Assembly: GCA_006384855.1 (NCBI GenBank) | Contig: VCJN01000709.1 | Coordinates: forward strand, 1-64,000 | DNA from: Tetraselmis striata | Lineage: Eukaryota > Chlorophyta > Chlorodendrophyceae > Chlorodendrales > Chlorodendraceae | Reading direction: 5' to 3' | DNA length: 64,000 bases | Shown here: positions 16,319-26,549 of the stretch, piece after piece | How positions within the stretch are numbered: position 1 is the first letter of the stretch | Layout: every line of letters begins with the position of its first letter | The notes under the pieces: model-generated | Seen by the model: the letters and a program-made list of their open reading frames with translations, nothing else | What the model was told of the DNA's origin: nothing | Databases searched by the model: none | Made by a program: the position numbers and the translations under genes

Positions 16319-17520
16319 TTAACAACATTTTAAAGTTGAGTCTGGTTCTGCCTGTGATGAGCGAACGGAGAGAGCGGTAGATTGACGGAGAAGGGAGGTC
16401 ACGAAGCGGGCACCGGGGAGGCCACCGCTGCGGAGTCTTGTTGGACTTGGAAGTGTCGGAGGGGCGCGATGTGACCAAAGGGTGTTGGGGTCGATGCAGT
16501 CCAGAACGACGTCGGAGTTGATGGGCCAGCCGCCTTGGGGGCGGATGTGGGACAATGGAGCTCCGATGGCGTTTGCGGCATCAGCGGCTCCCTTGCGAAG
16601 CCTGTGTGAGGTCCAGAAAGTGCCGGCGGGCGGGGGCCGGGGGGGAGGGAGGCACCTACAAGACGAACGGCCGTAGGGAGTAGCCAGTGAGTCCGACATT
16701 GTCGTAGCGGTCCAAGGCTTGGACTGCTCGCTCGGGGCGAACGCCCAGAAGTTTGTTTTGGCCAATGCAACAGGGGCCATGGGCAGATTGCACGTGGTCG
16801 ATGAAGTGGTGCAGGAGACGCACAATGCGGGGTTGCTCCGACACCGGAAGTTAGGAGCAATACACGCAGGTCGTCGGGGCCGCGTCGACCGGCGCGTCCC
16901 TTCTCTCGATACATCTGCAGGGTAATGTTGTAGTCGTCAACATGCACGTCCCGCACTCGGCAGGACACGCTGGAACCCTTGGCAAAAACATGAAGTTGAC
17001 AACCGAGGCCATGAAGGCTCGGAAGTCGTACTGGTACTCGGGGAGGGGAGCAGACACAATCAACTATGCGCGCTCGACGAAGCTGTAAGCGACATTAGCA
17101 GGCAATCAAAGGGGCAGCCTCTAGGCGGCGTTGCCTTAGCATCATGCCACAGCGAGCGGTGGTAAGGTGCATGTTGTCCTCGGCGATCGGGTCGAGGTTG
17201 TGTTACTCAAATAAGAACGTGTTGATTGCTAACAGGTAGGACAATAACGAACTAACGACTCAGCCCCAATGTGACCCCGCTCGCCAATGAATCCAGCAGG
17301 CGACGTACCGGACGACAGTAGCGGTGGTCGCCTCCAGCGGGCTGATGTTTTGGAAGTCGTGGCAGAACTCCGCGAACTGAGACAATTTGCTGCTGGCGTA
17401 GCTCTTGACCGTCTGAGCGGTGAGGGCGGAGCTGGAGAGTAGGTCGAGGGTCCGCTGTCCTAGCTCGTCTGATCCGAACGCCTCATGTAAAATAAACGAG
17501 ACCGGAGTGAAGCAGCCCAA
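16319..17520 (-). pseudogene. Tyrosine recombinase of element B, catalytic Tyr replaced by Cys
   Basis: The open frames parallel element A: a core-binding region (SSSALTAQTVKSYASSKLSQ, 17520-17260), SCRVRDVHVDDYNIT, the HRLRKGAADAANAIG box and GGWPINSDVVLDCIDP. The position that is Tyr in element A reads Cys (TGC) here, which would abolish strand cleavage. Frame changes occur between 17063 and 16319. Good evidence for a dead copy of the same protein. Confidence 0.6.
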
Positions 17521-17900
17521 GGGGCGACAACTTCGGGCTCGTCAATTACGTAAGTACGGCGCTTGGCCCACGGAGTAACATGGGGCCGGTTCATTTTAGC
17601 AAAATATTCGGCGGCGGCGGTTGGGTTTCCGGCGCCGGCTGGCCGGTAATTATTGGACGGGTTTGCAACAACATCAATACGGGTTTGCGGGGCAAGGTTC
17701 GTATAGCAGGGCCGACCCGCGCGCCCGTCGCGCTCGTAGCGCCTGTCACGCGCGTATCGTACACGTGCGAAGTTTGGTCGTTGCGATCAGTCGTGACACG
17801 CATTGTAACAACCGACGGCCGCATCGATGAGATGGTACGGGAGGCGGATTGTTGAGCCGCCATGTGCAGGTGTGCGGATGGTTGAGCCGCACTCGGCTGT

Positions 17901-18108
17901 TGTAGCTGTAAGAAACGCCGCACCGAGGAAGGTAAGTATGTAAGTATGTAAGCTAGGAGGGTCCGATCCGGACACATGGCACTCATCCCGCCGCACGGCG
18001 AACCCTAGCAGCTCAGCGGCGGGATGAGCGCCATGTGTCCGGATCGGACCCTCCTAGCTTACAGACTTCATTTAGACCTTCCTCGGTGTGGCGTTTCTTA
18101 CAGCTACA
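17901..18108. repeat. Palindrome of about 208 bp inside element B
   Basis: The left arm (from TGTAGCTGTAAGAAACGCC) and the right arm (to GGCGTTTCTTACAGCTACA) are inverted copies meeting around 18004, with a centre of about 20 bases. In element A the same segment (14640-14790) occurs once, so element B underwent an inverted duplication here. Each arm contains the TTCTTACAG acceptor-like sequence of the linker region. Confidence 0.75.
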
Positions 18109-18286
18109 CCAGCCGAGTGCGGCTAGGGTTCGCCGTGCGGCGGTCACCGAAAGGTGGCCTCGCAATGCGCCATCAACTCCGTTTCTTAATTCTGTTATGT
18201 AAATCAGAATTCTTAACTCAACCCAAAAACCGATAGGCTCTCTGTCACCACTGCCTAAAGGTTCCTGCCCATGGGGAATAATTTCG

Positions 18287-19430
18287 ATGGATTTTATAAC
18301 CGGCTTACCTCGACATAATGGCTTCGATGCAATTGCCACACTTGTTTGCAACTTCACTAAGCATTCCCACTTTACTCCATGTAGTATTCACATTGGCGCC
18401 CCTCAACTCGCTCGGTTATTCATTGACAACATTTTCCGACACCATAGCTTATGTCGTATAATTATTTCCGATCGGGATCCCCGCTTCACCTTCGCGTTTT
18501 GACAACAGAAGTTATTCCGCTCCCTTAACACCAAATTAAGTATTAGCTTGTCGTCCCACCTCGAGACCGACGGCCAAACCGAACGCACGCATAGTAATAT
18601 TGAGCCGACTCTACGCAGGCTCTTTCGTGCACCAAAACCATGACGACTGGCTCAATAACATGTCCCTTGCTGAGTTTGTCTACAACAATAATTACCATTC
18701 CGCCTTTTGGGCTTGGTATGGCATGTGTCCCCATGTTCATGTTGCCTTGTTATCCGAACCTTGGATTATAATGACATGTCGACGTTGTCCAACAAATGCT
18801 AACACCCATGCCATGATATCCAAAAAACTAACACTCGCTGATGCGTATCAAATTGCTTCGGCTAATCGCCGCTCCCGGGCTGAGGAATTTAACGAAGGTG
18901 CTGATAACATTTGGCTGTCCACCAATAATTCATTATTACGCAGCCATCATGTTCGCAAACTCCGCCGGCGATTCCTCGGCCCGTTTCCGATCGTCCAAAA
19001 AATTATCTTCCCATGCATTCAGTTGCCCCCCCGACCATGGAGTGTCGCCATGTGTTTCACATTTCCAAGTTACGCCGCTGCTATTCGCCCCCCCCCCCCC
19101 CCCCCCCCCCCGGATGTTGTCCCTGGTCGACTTATCCCCCCACAAGATGAGTTTATTGTTGAGAACATTCTTGATCACAGAATTGAACATGATACCGATC
19201 CTTATGCTCGCAACCCCGCCCTTGTGTTCTTTGTGCATATGCTTAGTAGGCTATGACACTTCGCATAACTCTTGGGAGCCCTATTGCAACCTCAGAAAGG
19301 TAGATACGCCTAGCGCACACCCGCCTTGTCTGCTCTGTTTTGCCGCCCACACTACCGTGAACTTGCCCAACAATAGCCTGCCCGATTTGCTCTTAACCTT
19401 TGAGACCCTTGCCTTGGTTTTCTGAGAGGG
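18287..19430 (+). pseudogene. Ty3/gypsy (chromovirus) integrase and chromodomain remnant
   Basis: The plus-strand frames show the integrase core (DFITGLP, ARLFIDNIFRHH, IISDRDPRF, then ETDGQTERTHSNIE), followed by a HFQVSKLRRY-like linker in broken frame and a chromodomain-like end (EFIVENILDHRIEHD, then SWEPYCNLRKVD). Reverse transcriptase and protease are not present upstream. An in-frame TGA after DPRFTFAF, several frame changes and a poly-C tract near 19090-19110 break the reading. It is an old, 5'-truncated insertion within element B, on the opposite strand to it. Confidence 0.75.
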
Positions 19431-19582
19431 GGTAGGCATGTTAGGCTTTGTTCCCCAACCCTACCTATGCATGCACCTATACCCGCACAATTGTTACATA
19501 TATCATGTGCATAATACTTGTAAACCATCCTCATTATCTTTACGACTATACTCGCATGCTTGCATGCGCCGCCCAGAGCCCG

Positions 19583-19993
19583 AGTGAAAGCAATTCAAAA
19601 GATCCGATCATGTCACATACACGCGGGCAACCGCATATATAGCCATACAGCCGTACACGGGCAGCCGAGTACTGGTATACCGCGCTATACTAGTATCGAT
19701 ACCGGGCAGCCGAGTATCGGTACGAGTATAGCTAACATTCCATCCTGTCCCATCCGTGGACGACTGATTCGATTCTCCGGGTGATAGGGGGTTTCGAACC
19801 AGTGACCTCCTGGATCGCAGCCAAGGCTCCGAGAAACCAGTGAAAGCAATTCAAAAGATCCGATCATGTCACATACACGCGGGCAACCGCATATATAGCC
19901 ATACAGCCGTACACGGGCAGCCGAGTACTGGTATACCGCGCTATACTAGTATCGATACCGGGCAGCCGAGTATCGGTACGAGTATAGCTAACA
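19583..19993. repeat. Identical 155-bp direct repeats flanking a 101-bp spacer
   Basis: The stretches 19583-19737 and 19839-19993 are identical base for base. The spacer (19738-19838), read on the minus strand, holds a tRNA-like sequence with an anticodon-arm-like CTTGG..CCAGG stem, an AGGTC variable loop and a GGTTCGAAACC B-box. Possible explanations are a recent segmental duplication or a tiny terminal-repeat (TRIM-like) element. The second arm of the T-stem does not pair, so a functional tRNA is unlikely. Confidence 0.85.
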
Positions 19994-20172
19994 CCGAGGG
20001 TAATCCCCGCGGTCCACATATGTTATACTACATATGGTGCCATATGACTGCTACTGCCACATCCGTGACCTCTACTTAGTCCGATCTGCCACGACCTGCA
20101 AGTTATAAGCCGACGGCCAACCGGCATATATATGTAACCAGAATTCGTCTGCTCAAATCACTTGTCCTTGTC

Positions 20173-20862
20173 TCAATACTGCACCGCACTACTGCACCTC
20201 TCAACCTTGTTCACCGTACACACACTTGACCTCGTTAAGCCTCCGCATCTGAAGGCTAGACTACGAAAACGAAACGCTTTGTCGATGGCCTCAGCATGAT
20301 TCAGAGCCCGCGCGAGGCAGGGGGTGAAGTCTTGATTAGCAGCAGGGGTGTAAGGTAGCAGCTCGTCGATAGCTACGAGGTAGATAGCGGCTATATGTGG
20401 GCTCTGAAACACGACATCCAAAGATTTTCCTCTTGGGCCGGCAGACGCCGGTCATCCTGCTTGAGGGTCTCGTTCGTCACGTTGGTACTCAGGGGAAAGA
20501 GCCTAGGCGCTCGCCTGACCGGTCGAACGGCCTCGTAACCAGACTCTGATCGCTGCAGTAGCTCTGGCACCACGAGGTAGTCGTCCTCGTCACTCACGGA
20601 TTTTGCTCCAACACGGCCTTTCTATTTGGGCTAGCTCTAGCAAGTCGGGGCGCTCTGCGGCTTCCCCGCCGCCTGTCGGTTGTCTTGCGACGCGATGCCT
20701 GGAACCATAACCATGTACTCCGTTTCCGTCAACAACACGATCACGAGCCGTCAATGGAGCTAACGCTCTTGCAAGCTCGCGCAACAATGTAGACTGGGCC
20801 TTCATGTTTGCTTGTAGCGATTCGAGCATCGGCTCAAGGACGGATTCTTCTCCATCTGGCAT
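20173..20862 (-). pseudogene. Gag-like fragment of element B
   Basis: Frames at 20862-20590 (LESLQANMKAQSTLLRELAR), 20597-20391 (MSDEDDYLVVPELLQRSESG) and 20421-20173 follow the element A gag from its N-terminus but stop before the Gly/Arg-rich tail. The three frames do not join, so the copy is broken. Confidence 0.5.
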
Positions 20863-21069
20863 GATGACGCACGGGCATACGGGTGAGAATTACACACACG
20901 GGTGGTGAGCCGGGTGTGGTCTTGAACAATCTGGGGTGACCTTGTTCGCAACACGTTGCGAGACAGTTAATCGCTGCGTGTAACGCAGCGAAACTGGAAG
21001 ATGGTAGGATGGGCCCGGTAGATAGGCCCGGAGCGATTACGACCTTCCGGGTACATGTAGCCGTGCGAG

Positions 21070-21420
21070 GCGCGATGTGGGTCCAATAATGTGCTATGGG
21101 GATGGCACAACAAGCTATTGGTCGCATATTACGGAACGCGGGCGAGCAGAGCACGTGTGCGAGAGGTACCGGGTTCGATTCCTGGCCGATGTATTTCGGC
21201 AATATCGGCCCGGCGTGTCCCGGGTTTACTCGGTTGATGCATTAGCCCTTCGGGGTTCGAATGAGGCAATGGTCTATGGGCTATGCCAGACCTACGACTG
21301 CAGTTGGCGCACGAGGTCAAGTGCTGGGGCGGCTTCGGCCGATGTCCCGGGGCGAACTTTACTTTACTTTTACGTCATTGCGACCACCGAGCCTAGGAGA
21401 AAAGTGGCGCTTACACGGTA
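21070..21420 (+). repeat. SINE-like dispersed repeat, copy 1
   Basis: A tRNA-like head (GCAGAGCACGTG, then a T-arm-like CCGGGTTCGATTCCTGG) is followed by a body of about 200 bp and an A+C-poor tail of TTTAC units. A diverged copy in the opposite orientation lies at 53470-53745; their shadow translations share RQYRPGVS, VDALALR and LCQTYDC. The reverse strand reads RPGIEPGTSRTRAL, a phrase commonly produced by tRNA-derived repeats. Confidence 0.6.
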
Positions 21421-21800
21421 GATACGGCGATTACACGCCCATTCCGTGGGGAATATAAATCGCGATAACGTGCCATTACGGTAATATTACGACAGTCCGG
21501 GCGGGAGGCTAGTGCCTTTTCACTGACCCTTTCCTAGTGCCCCGAAGTTTTTCGTGGTACGGGTACGCGTACCACGGCCCGTGGTACTGTGTGCGAGTAC
21601 TACTTAGGAAATGATTACATATTGCGGCTCCTAATACTACGCTGTGACTACCAGCGCGTGCGCGTAAACGCGTCGCGACATTTAGTGCGCTAACACCACC
21701 ACAAGCCGACCATTCTCACTCCGTTAGCCAAGAAGTGGCAGCATGTGGCCGCGCAGGTAGCGCCGCCACCGCGAAAAAGTAGCCCTATACCTCCGCTCAC

Positions 21801-23330
21801 TTGGCGGAGCGTGCGTGCCGGGTGGTGGGTTCCGCGCTGATGACCGGAGCCCAGCGCTTCGTGGGCGCCCAGCGGAGGATCTCGGAGGGAGCGAGCTGGA
21901 GGTGCGCACCCCAACAGTCGCGGGTCGCGCCATCATTGGAAGGTACACAGAGGTCGAGGTTGCACTTGGCGCAGTACCGGGTCGTGTAGCACTCCTCTTT
22001 CCTGTCCAAGCAAAGGCGGCAGCGGGCCTGCTTGGTCTTGCCGTTGCGGCGGCGGGGATAGACACGCATATCGTGGCCATTGTCCGTCGCTGGCGCTGAC
22101 GCTGCTGGCGCCACTGGCGCATGGGGATCGTCCAGCTCGGCGATCATGCACGCAATGCCTCGGAGCGGCGCCGAAGGGCGGAGGCAAGCACCATCGCCAG
22201 CGCTGCGCAGATTGTTGAAAATAAGCGCGGACGACACGCGGTTGAGAAAAGGTACGAGGCCCATGTCAGAGTAGGCATGGTTAGCGGTAACATGATACTT
22301 CGCTAGCTTCCACATGTCCACCGCACACATGCCCATAACCGTAGTCCATAGTCTGAACCATCAATCCTGGGTAGCCCACCTCAGCTTTAGGTCGGACTGG
22401 CGGCTCTGGTTGTGGTCGTCGACCTTAGGCCAACCTTCCTAGCGGCCGCAGCAGCCCTGACGGAGGTAATAAACAAGCTGTCCCCATAGAGCGTAGCCCC
22501 CGGTATAGTGGCGTTACAGGCCAGCCGAGACACGCATGCAACAGTCACTCCCAGCCCTCTGGCGCCCTCCATGGCACGCATAGCATCCTTCGTTCCCCGC
22601 TTGGATCTCGAGGTAGCGCATCACTCCCGTGGTTACACACGCCACCGTCTTGAAATCGGTTCCTATAGCAGATTGAACGTAGGGCGGGATGTCAGATTCC
22701 GTACCGGCCTTCATGTGTATTGTACTATAACTTACAATAATAGCAAGTCATCTGATATGGGCACATGGCGCCTTGCGCCTCTGTGAGCATGTACGCTCCT
22801 TGTCATTATATTATAGTCGGGATTGGCATGCGGGCATGGTACCTAACGGCTCGGGCTTGCGAGCGATGAAGCTCAGATTGGGTAGCCCGCCCCTCCTTGA
22901 TGTCCGCGGCTTCCAGGCAGACATGGACTCGTCTAGAGTAGCGTTTCCTTAGTGCACCCAAGACCTCTTCACGCTTGTCGTTGAAGTCAGCCACCATCTG
23001 ACGGAACCACGCCCACCCATCCATGTGCAAGGTGACCAGGTCGGCCTTCGCCTAGGGCACCCGCAGGCGAATGTCGCGGAACCGCGCAAAGGACATAAAG
23101 CGGCCGAAGTTGGGCGCGGGGACTACAATACCAGGTGAGGCCGTGCTCCATAGGCCACTCCCCTTCTCATGGTATACTGTGTTGATGCCATCATTTGACC
23201 CCATAAAGTAGTCCACTCGGTTTGGGTTACGGGTGTCCAGTTCTCCCTTTCCCGGACTGCCTCTTCGTTAAGTTTCTTCATGTCGTCATGCAGATTGCCC
23301 GGGTACACCTTCAACCATAGCTCAAGCAGA
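21801..23330 (-). pseudogene. piggyBac-type (DDE_Tnp_1_7) transposase, decayed
   Basis: The transposase reads on the minus strand. An N-terminal part (VYPGNLHDDMKKLNEEAVRE, 23314-23123) and a segment of about 74 residues at 23030-22806 are followed by RYLEIQAGNEG, LGVTVACVSRL, LYGDSLFITSVRAAAAARK (22714-22387), then CAVDMWKLAKYHVT and a C-terminal Cys-rich zinc finger (RCRLCLDRKEECYTTRYCAKC, then DCW; 22336-21801). This order matches piggyBac-like transposases ending in a cross-brace zinc finger. Several frame changes show it is inactive. A fragment at 24.5-24.4 kb (VGPRKYLVRWDGG-like) may be its N-terminal tudor/chromo-like domain. Confidence 0.65.
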
Positions 23331-24113
23331 TCTATACATCGCCATCGGGCTTAATGATAGCCCAGTCTTTAGACCCGGTGGCCCGTGTTCTTGCGTAGCC
23401 TTCAATCGTAGCCTCCAACTCGGCCTTGTTATAGTCCGAATCACACTCCACCACAAGGCACAATCCATTCCACGTTGAGTTTGCGTGACCCGAATTGCCT
23501 AGTGACTACAGTACCGACGTGCCATGCGAGCTCGCGTTGGCGCTCCCGCCCCCCGACGCGCTCCCGCTTGGTCCATGGCTTCGATTTCGGCATGGGTGAT
23601 GCCCTCGGGACCGTCATCTTTATTGTCGCTGCCTGCATTCGGGTCGTGGTCGTGGCCGTCGTCCACCGCATCGTCATCCTCGCCCTGCAGGTCGCCCTAG
23701 AGGTCGGTGGAGAGCGTGTTGTCGTCGGGAGCAGCGCCAGAGCTCTGGTGCGGCGTCTGCTGTGGAAGCGCGTGCAGTGGATGGCTGATGTAAGGCACCG
23801 CCGCAGCGCCTGCGAAGTGTATGTGCCTGCGCGGGATTGTGGCATGTTATTTTAGCACTCTCGACTACCACTATTAGGGCTCTGCTACGCAACATGTAAG
23901 CACTTACCACGTTGCTGTGCACATATTCGATAACTCCGGTGGCAGGGCAAGGCGGCTCGGCGCTGTGGGGCCCGGTCGGCGGGTCGGGTTGCTGCTGGTG
24001 GGGCGTGGCGGCCTGCGTGCGGCAGGTTCGAATTTCAAATATAATTTTTGCAAAAATAGCCGACGACTCGATTAGCAGCGAGGCAAAAGCGTGGGTTCGC
24101 GGGCAAGCGCGGC

Positions 24114-24515
24114 CTACCCGTAGAAGGATCTGGCTAAGGGCTTGGCTATGGTCGTCGTGCGCGGGCGGTGCTGGCGGTGCTTGCTGCTCTTGCGGTACCG
24201 GGTTGCGGTAAGGGTTGGTTGGCTGCAACGCAATACGGGAACTGATATTGACCGGGTGCGACGTGACGCGCCGGGCGATCGCAAGACGCAGGAACTTCGA
24301 TGATACAACGAAGAACTCACCTGGCCACGAGCTAGCTGCGTGGCAGGTTGAGGCAGTGGGGCGGCGGGTTTGTCGGTTCCAACGGGGGCGCCAGGTTGGA
24401 TGCCAACGGCGTGACGTGCCTCCACCCTCAGTTGCCCGGCGGTGGCAATGCTGGTCCCGCCGCCGTCCCACCGCACGAGGTACTTGCGCGGCCCGACCGA
24501 CTCGATAAGTCGACC
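24114..24515 (-). pseudogene. Possible N-terminal domain of the piggyBac-type element
   Basis: The minus-strand frame reads SVGRAKYLVRWDGGGTS then AGQLRVEARHAV. This resembles the small beta-barrel (tudor/chromo-like) modules found at the start of some algal piggyBac-like proteins. It is followed by a Pro/Thr/Ala-rich linker. The connection to the transposase fragments downstream is inferred from strand, spacing and the absence of another host gene. Confidence 0.3.
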
Positions 24516-24519
24516 ATAA

Positions 24520-26540
24520 AGCCGGGCCTTCTGCCGACGTTGCCGGCCGTTCTGGAGCTCTTGCAGGGGTCCCTGCTTCGAGGAAACGATACTACCTATC
24601 TACAGCTATGCGCCCATGTGGGGCGGAGCCGGCGGGCGCGGCGATCTTGGGTGGGGATCGTGGGGCGGCGGAGACGCTCATGGTGCTGGCTTGTGGTGCG
24701 GGTGTGGTTTGACCGCCGTCATTCGTGGTTTGGGGGTTAAGTACCACTCCTGGCAGACCAAACCGTGTGTCGGGTGCAAGACTGCAACTCGGGTGCTGGA
24801 GGGGGCTCTAGATGGTGGTATTCGTACCTTGGTACTAGTACTAATACCACGAAGACTTCGATGCACTACGGGTAGGAATAATTATTGTAAAATGGCGCCC
24901 CTGCTTGCGTGTAAAGCAGCCTTCACACCCTTGTTGTCAAAACTAGACTTGATTGCATGTTTGAAACGTCGATTCGTCAGGGTTAACTATCTGTATTGAC
25001 AAATTGTACTGCCGGTGATGACAGAGTGGACAAAACAGTATCAAGACCGCTGACGTGAGCACCACATGCGAGCATTTCAAGCCCCACACGGATGATGAGA
25101 CGGCAAGCGGGGTACCTGTACCGTACCGAGTACAAGTAGTACATACAAGTAGCACCATAAAGTACAGGTACAAGTACATAGCTGGATGTCCCTCTGGATT
25201 TCTGTATGGAATTCTTGAATAATGTTGCATCTAGCACATATGTACTCACCACAAAGTACAAGTAGTCAAGTACGAGTACCCTGTAGACTGTAGTACATGT
25301 AGCGTAGCAGTCGTGGGCCGGATGCTGATGGAGTAGGTTTTTGGTGGAATTGTCGCTCGACACTGCACGCTGCGAATTGCGCGCGATACATCCGCAGATT
25401 ATCATCGTCTGATGCGCCGGGAGCTTTCGGGAATTCTCAGACCGGACGGAGGATATCGAGTCGGCGCCAATATCTTACCGGTATATATTGGACTCATTTC
25501 CCGGAAGCGGATGCCATAAAGATACTCTGGCGACAAGAGCGGTACCTCGTACTTGTGTTCGAGGTTCACGCTGCTGCGCTGTCTCACGGAGTCGGGAATG
25601 TATCTTGAAATACAGTACGAGGTACTTGAAGTCGCCGCCATTTTACTCTATCTCAAACGCTATCTATCCTCCATCAGGATTATTGTATTAAGGGTACGGG
25701 TAGGGCGGGACCGAGAAATAATACAGGGTACAGTAGTCGCTATGTGATCCGACGCGCTACAATGTGGTGGCACTGCTCTGACAGCTTATTTTTGCCGGAT
25801 CATCGCATCGTCGCATCGTCGCGTCATCGGATACGGGTATCAAAAGTCGTCAGCGCAACATATGCTGGCGGAGCGAGTTATATCCTCAGCTGTCCATTCC
25901 GCCCGTCTTCCCCCCCCTGCCTTCCACCGTGCTGGCATATCCCCCCCCCCCCCCCCCCCCCCCCCCCTTCTCCGGTAGTCTTCGTCTACTATCCATACCG
26001 TCTAGCTTCCTGTTGCGTTTCGCTGTTACCACTCTCTGTCTCAAGGCGCCGGAGGCTAAACAAGCCGACAGGGTCTCGCATCATCAGCAGCGCAGGTGCG
26101 TCGCTCCGACGCATCGCGGAAGGAAGCGGATCCGGACAGTCTACAGCAGGTCCGAGTTGAACAGGTATACTCTATATCCAGCGCGATGTTTTTACGGGTA
26201 CACTGCTGCAACCCGTACAATATCCAGCTATTTGTTAAGTATAATATGCCGAGTAATATCCAGGTATTTATTTATCATAATATGCCGAGCAGTATTGGAG
26301 AATGCGTACTGTATCTGTCGGATATGCTGTGAGGTATATTGAGTGGCGCCCCGTCCAACTGAAGGGCAGCGTCCAATTTATCCCTGAAAGTCTACGGTAC
26401 GATCGCGGATATTGAAAAGTATATTGCATAGTAATGCCACTAGCGCAGCACACATCCGAAGTAGTTCCGGATCCTTCCGGTATTGCCACGCTCGTCCGGC
26501 TTTCTGTACAAATACACCGCGCAGCGGCGTCACCCTCCCG
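24520..26540. other. Intergenic, no supported gene
   Basis: The stretch contains many GTAC/GGTACC-rich bases (25.1-25.7 kb) and poly-C at about 25940-25966. Open frames are short or Pro-rich translations of the tract. Nothing recognisable on either strand. Confidence 0.4.
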
Positions 26541-26549
26541 AGCATACAC

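Larger units (their letters stand above)
16134..21004 (-). mobile_element. Tyrosine-recombinase element B, rearranged and interrupted
   Basis: This is a second copy of the element, tandem to element A. A terminal repeat of about 210 bp at 16134-16352 is followed by the recombinase (16319-17520), a linker region with a large palindrome (17901-18108), foreign Ty3/gypsy sequence (18.28-19.43 kb), a duplicated 155-bp repeat (19.58-19.99 kb), the gag-like part (20173-20862) and a truncated terminal repeat near 20975-21004. The order shows that the gag-to-recombinase interval was disrupted by later insertions or recombination. Confidence 0.55.

Noticed and set aside
19583-19993. Possible CRISPR-like repeat pair
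   Set aside because: There are only two repeats, each 155 bp, in a eukaryotic genome; the layout fits a duplication or mini terminal-repeat element.
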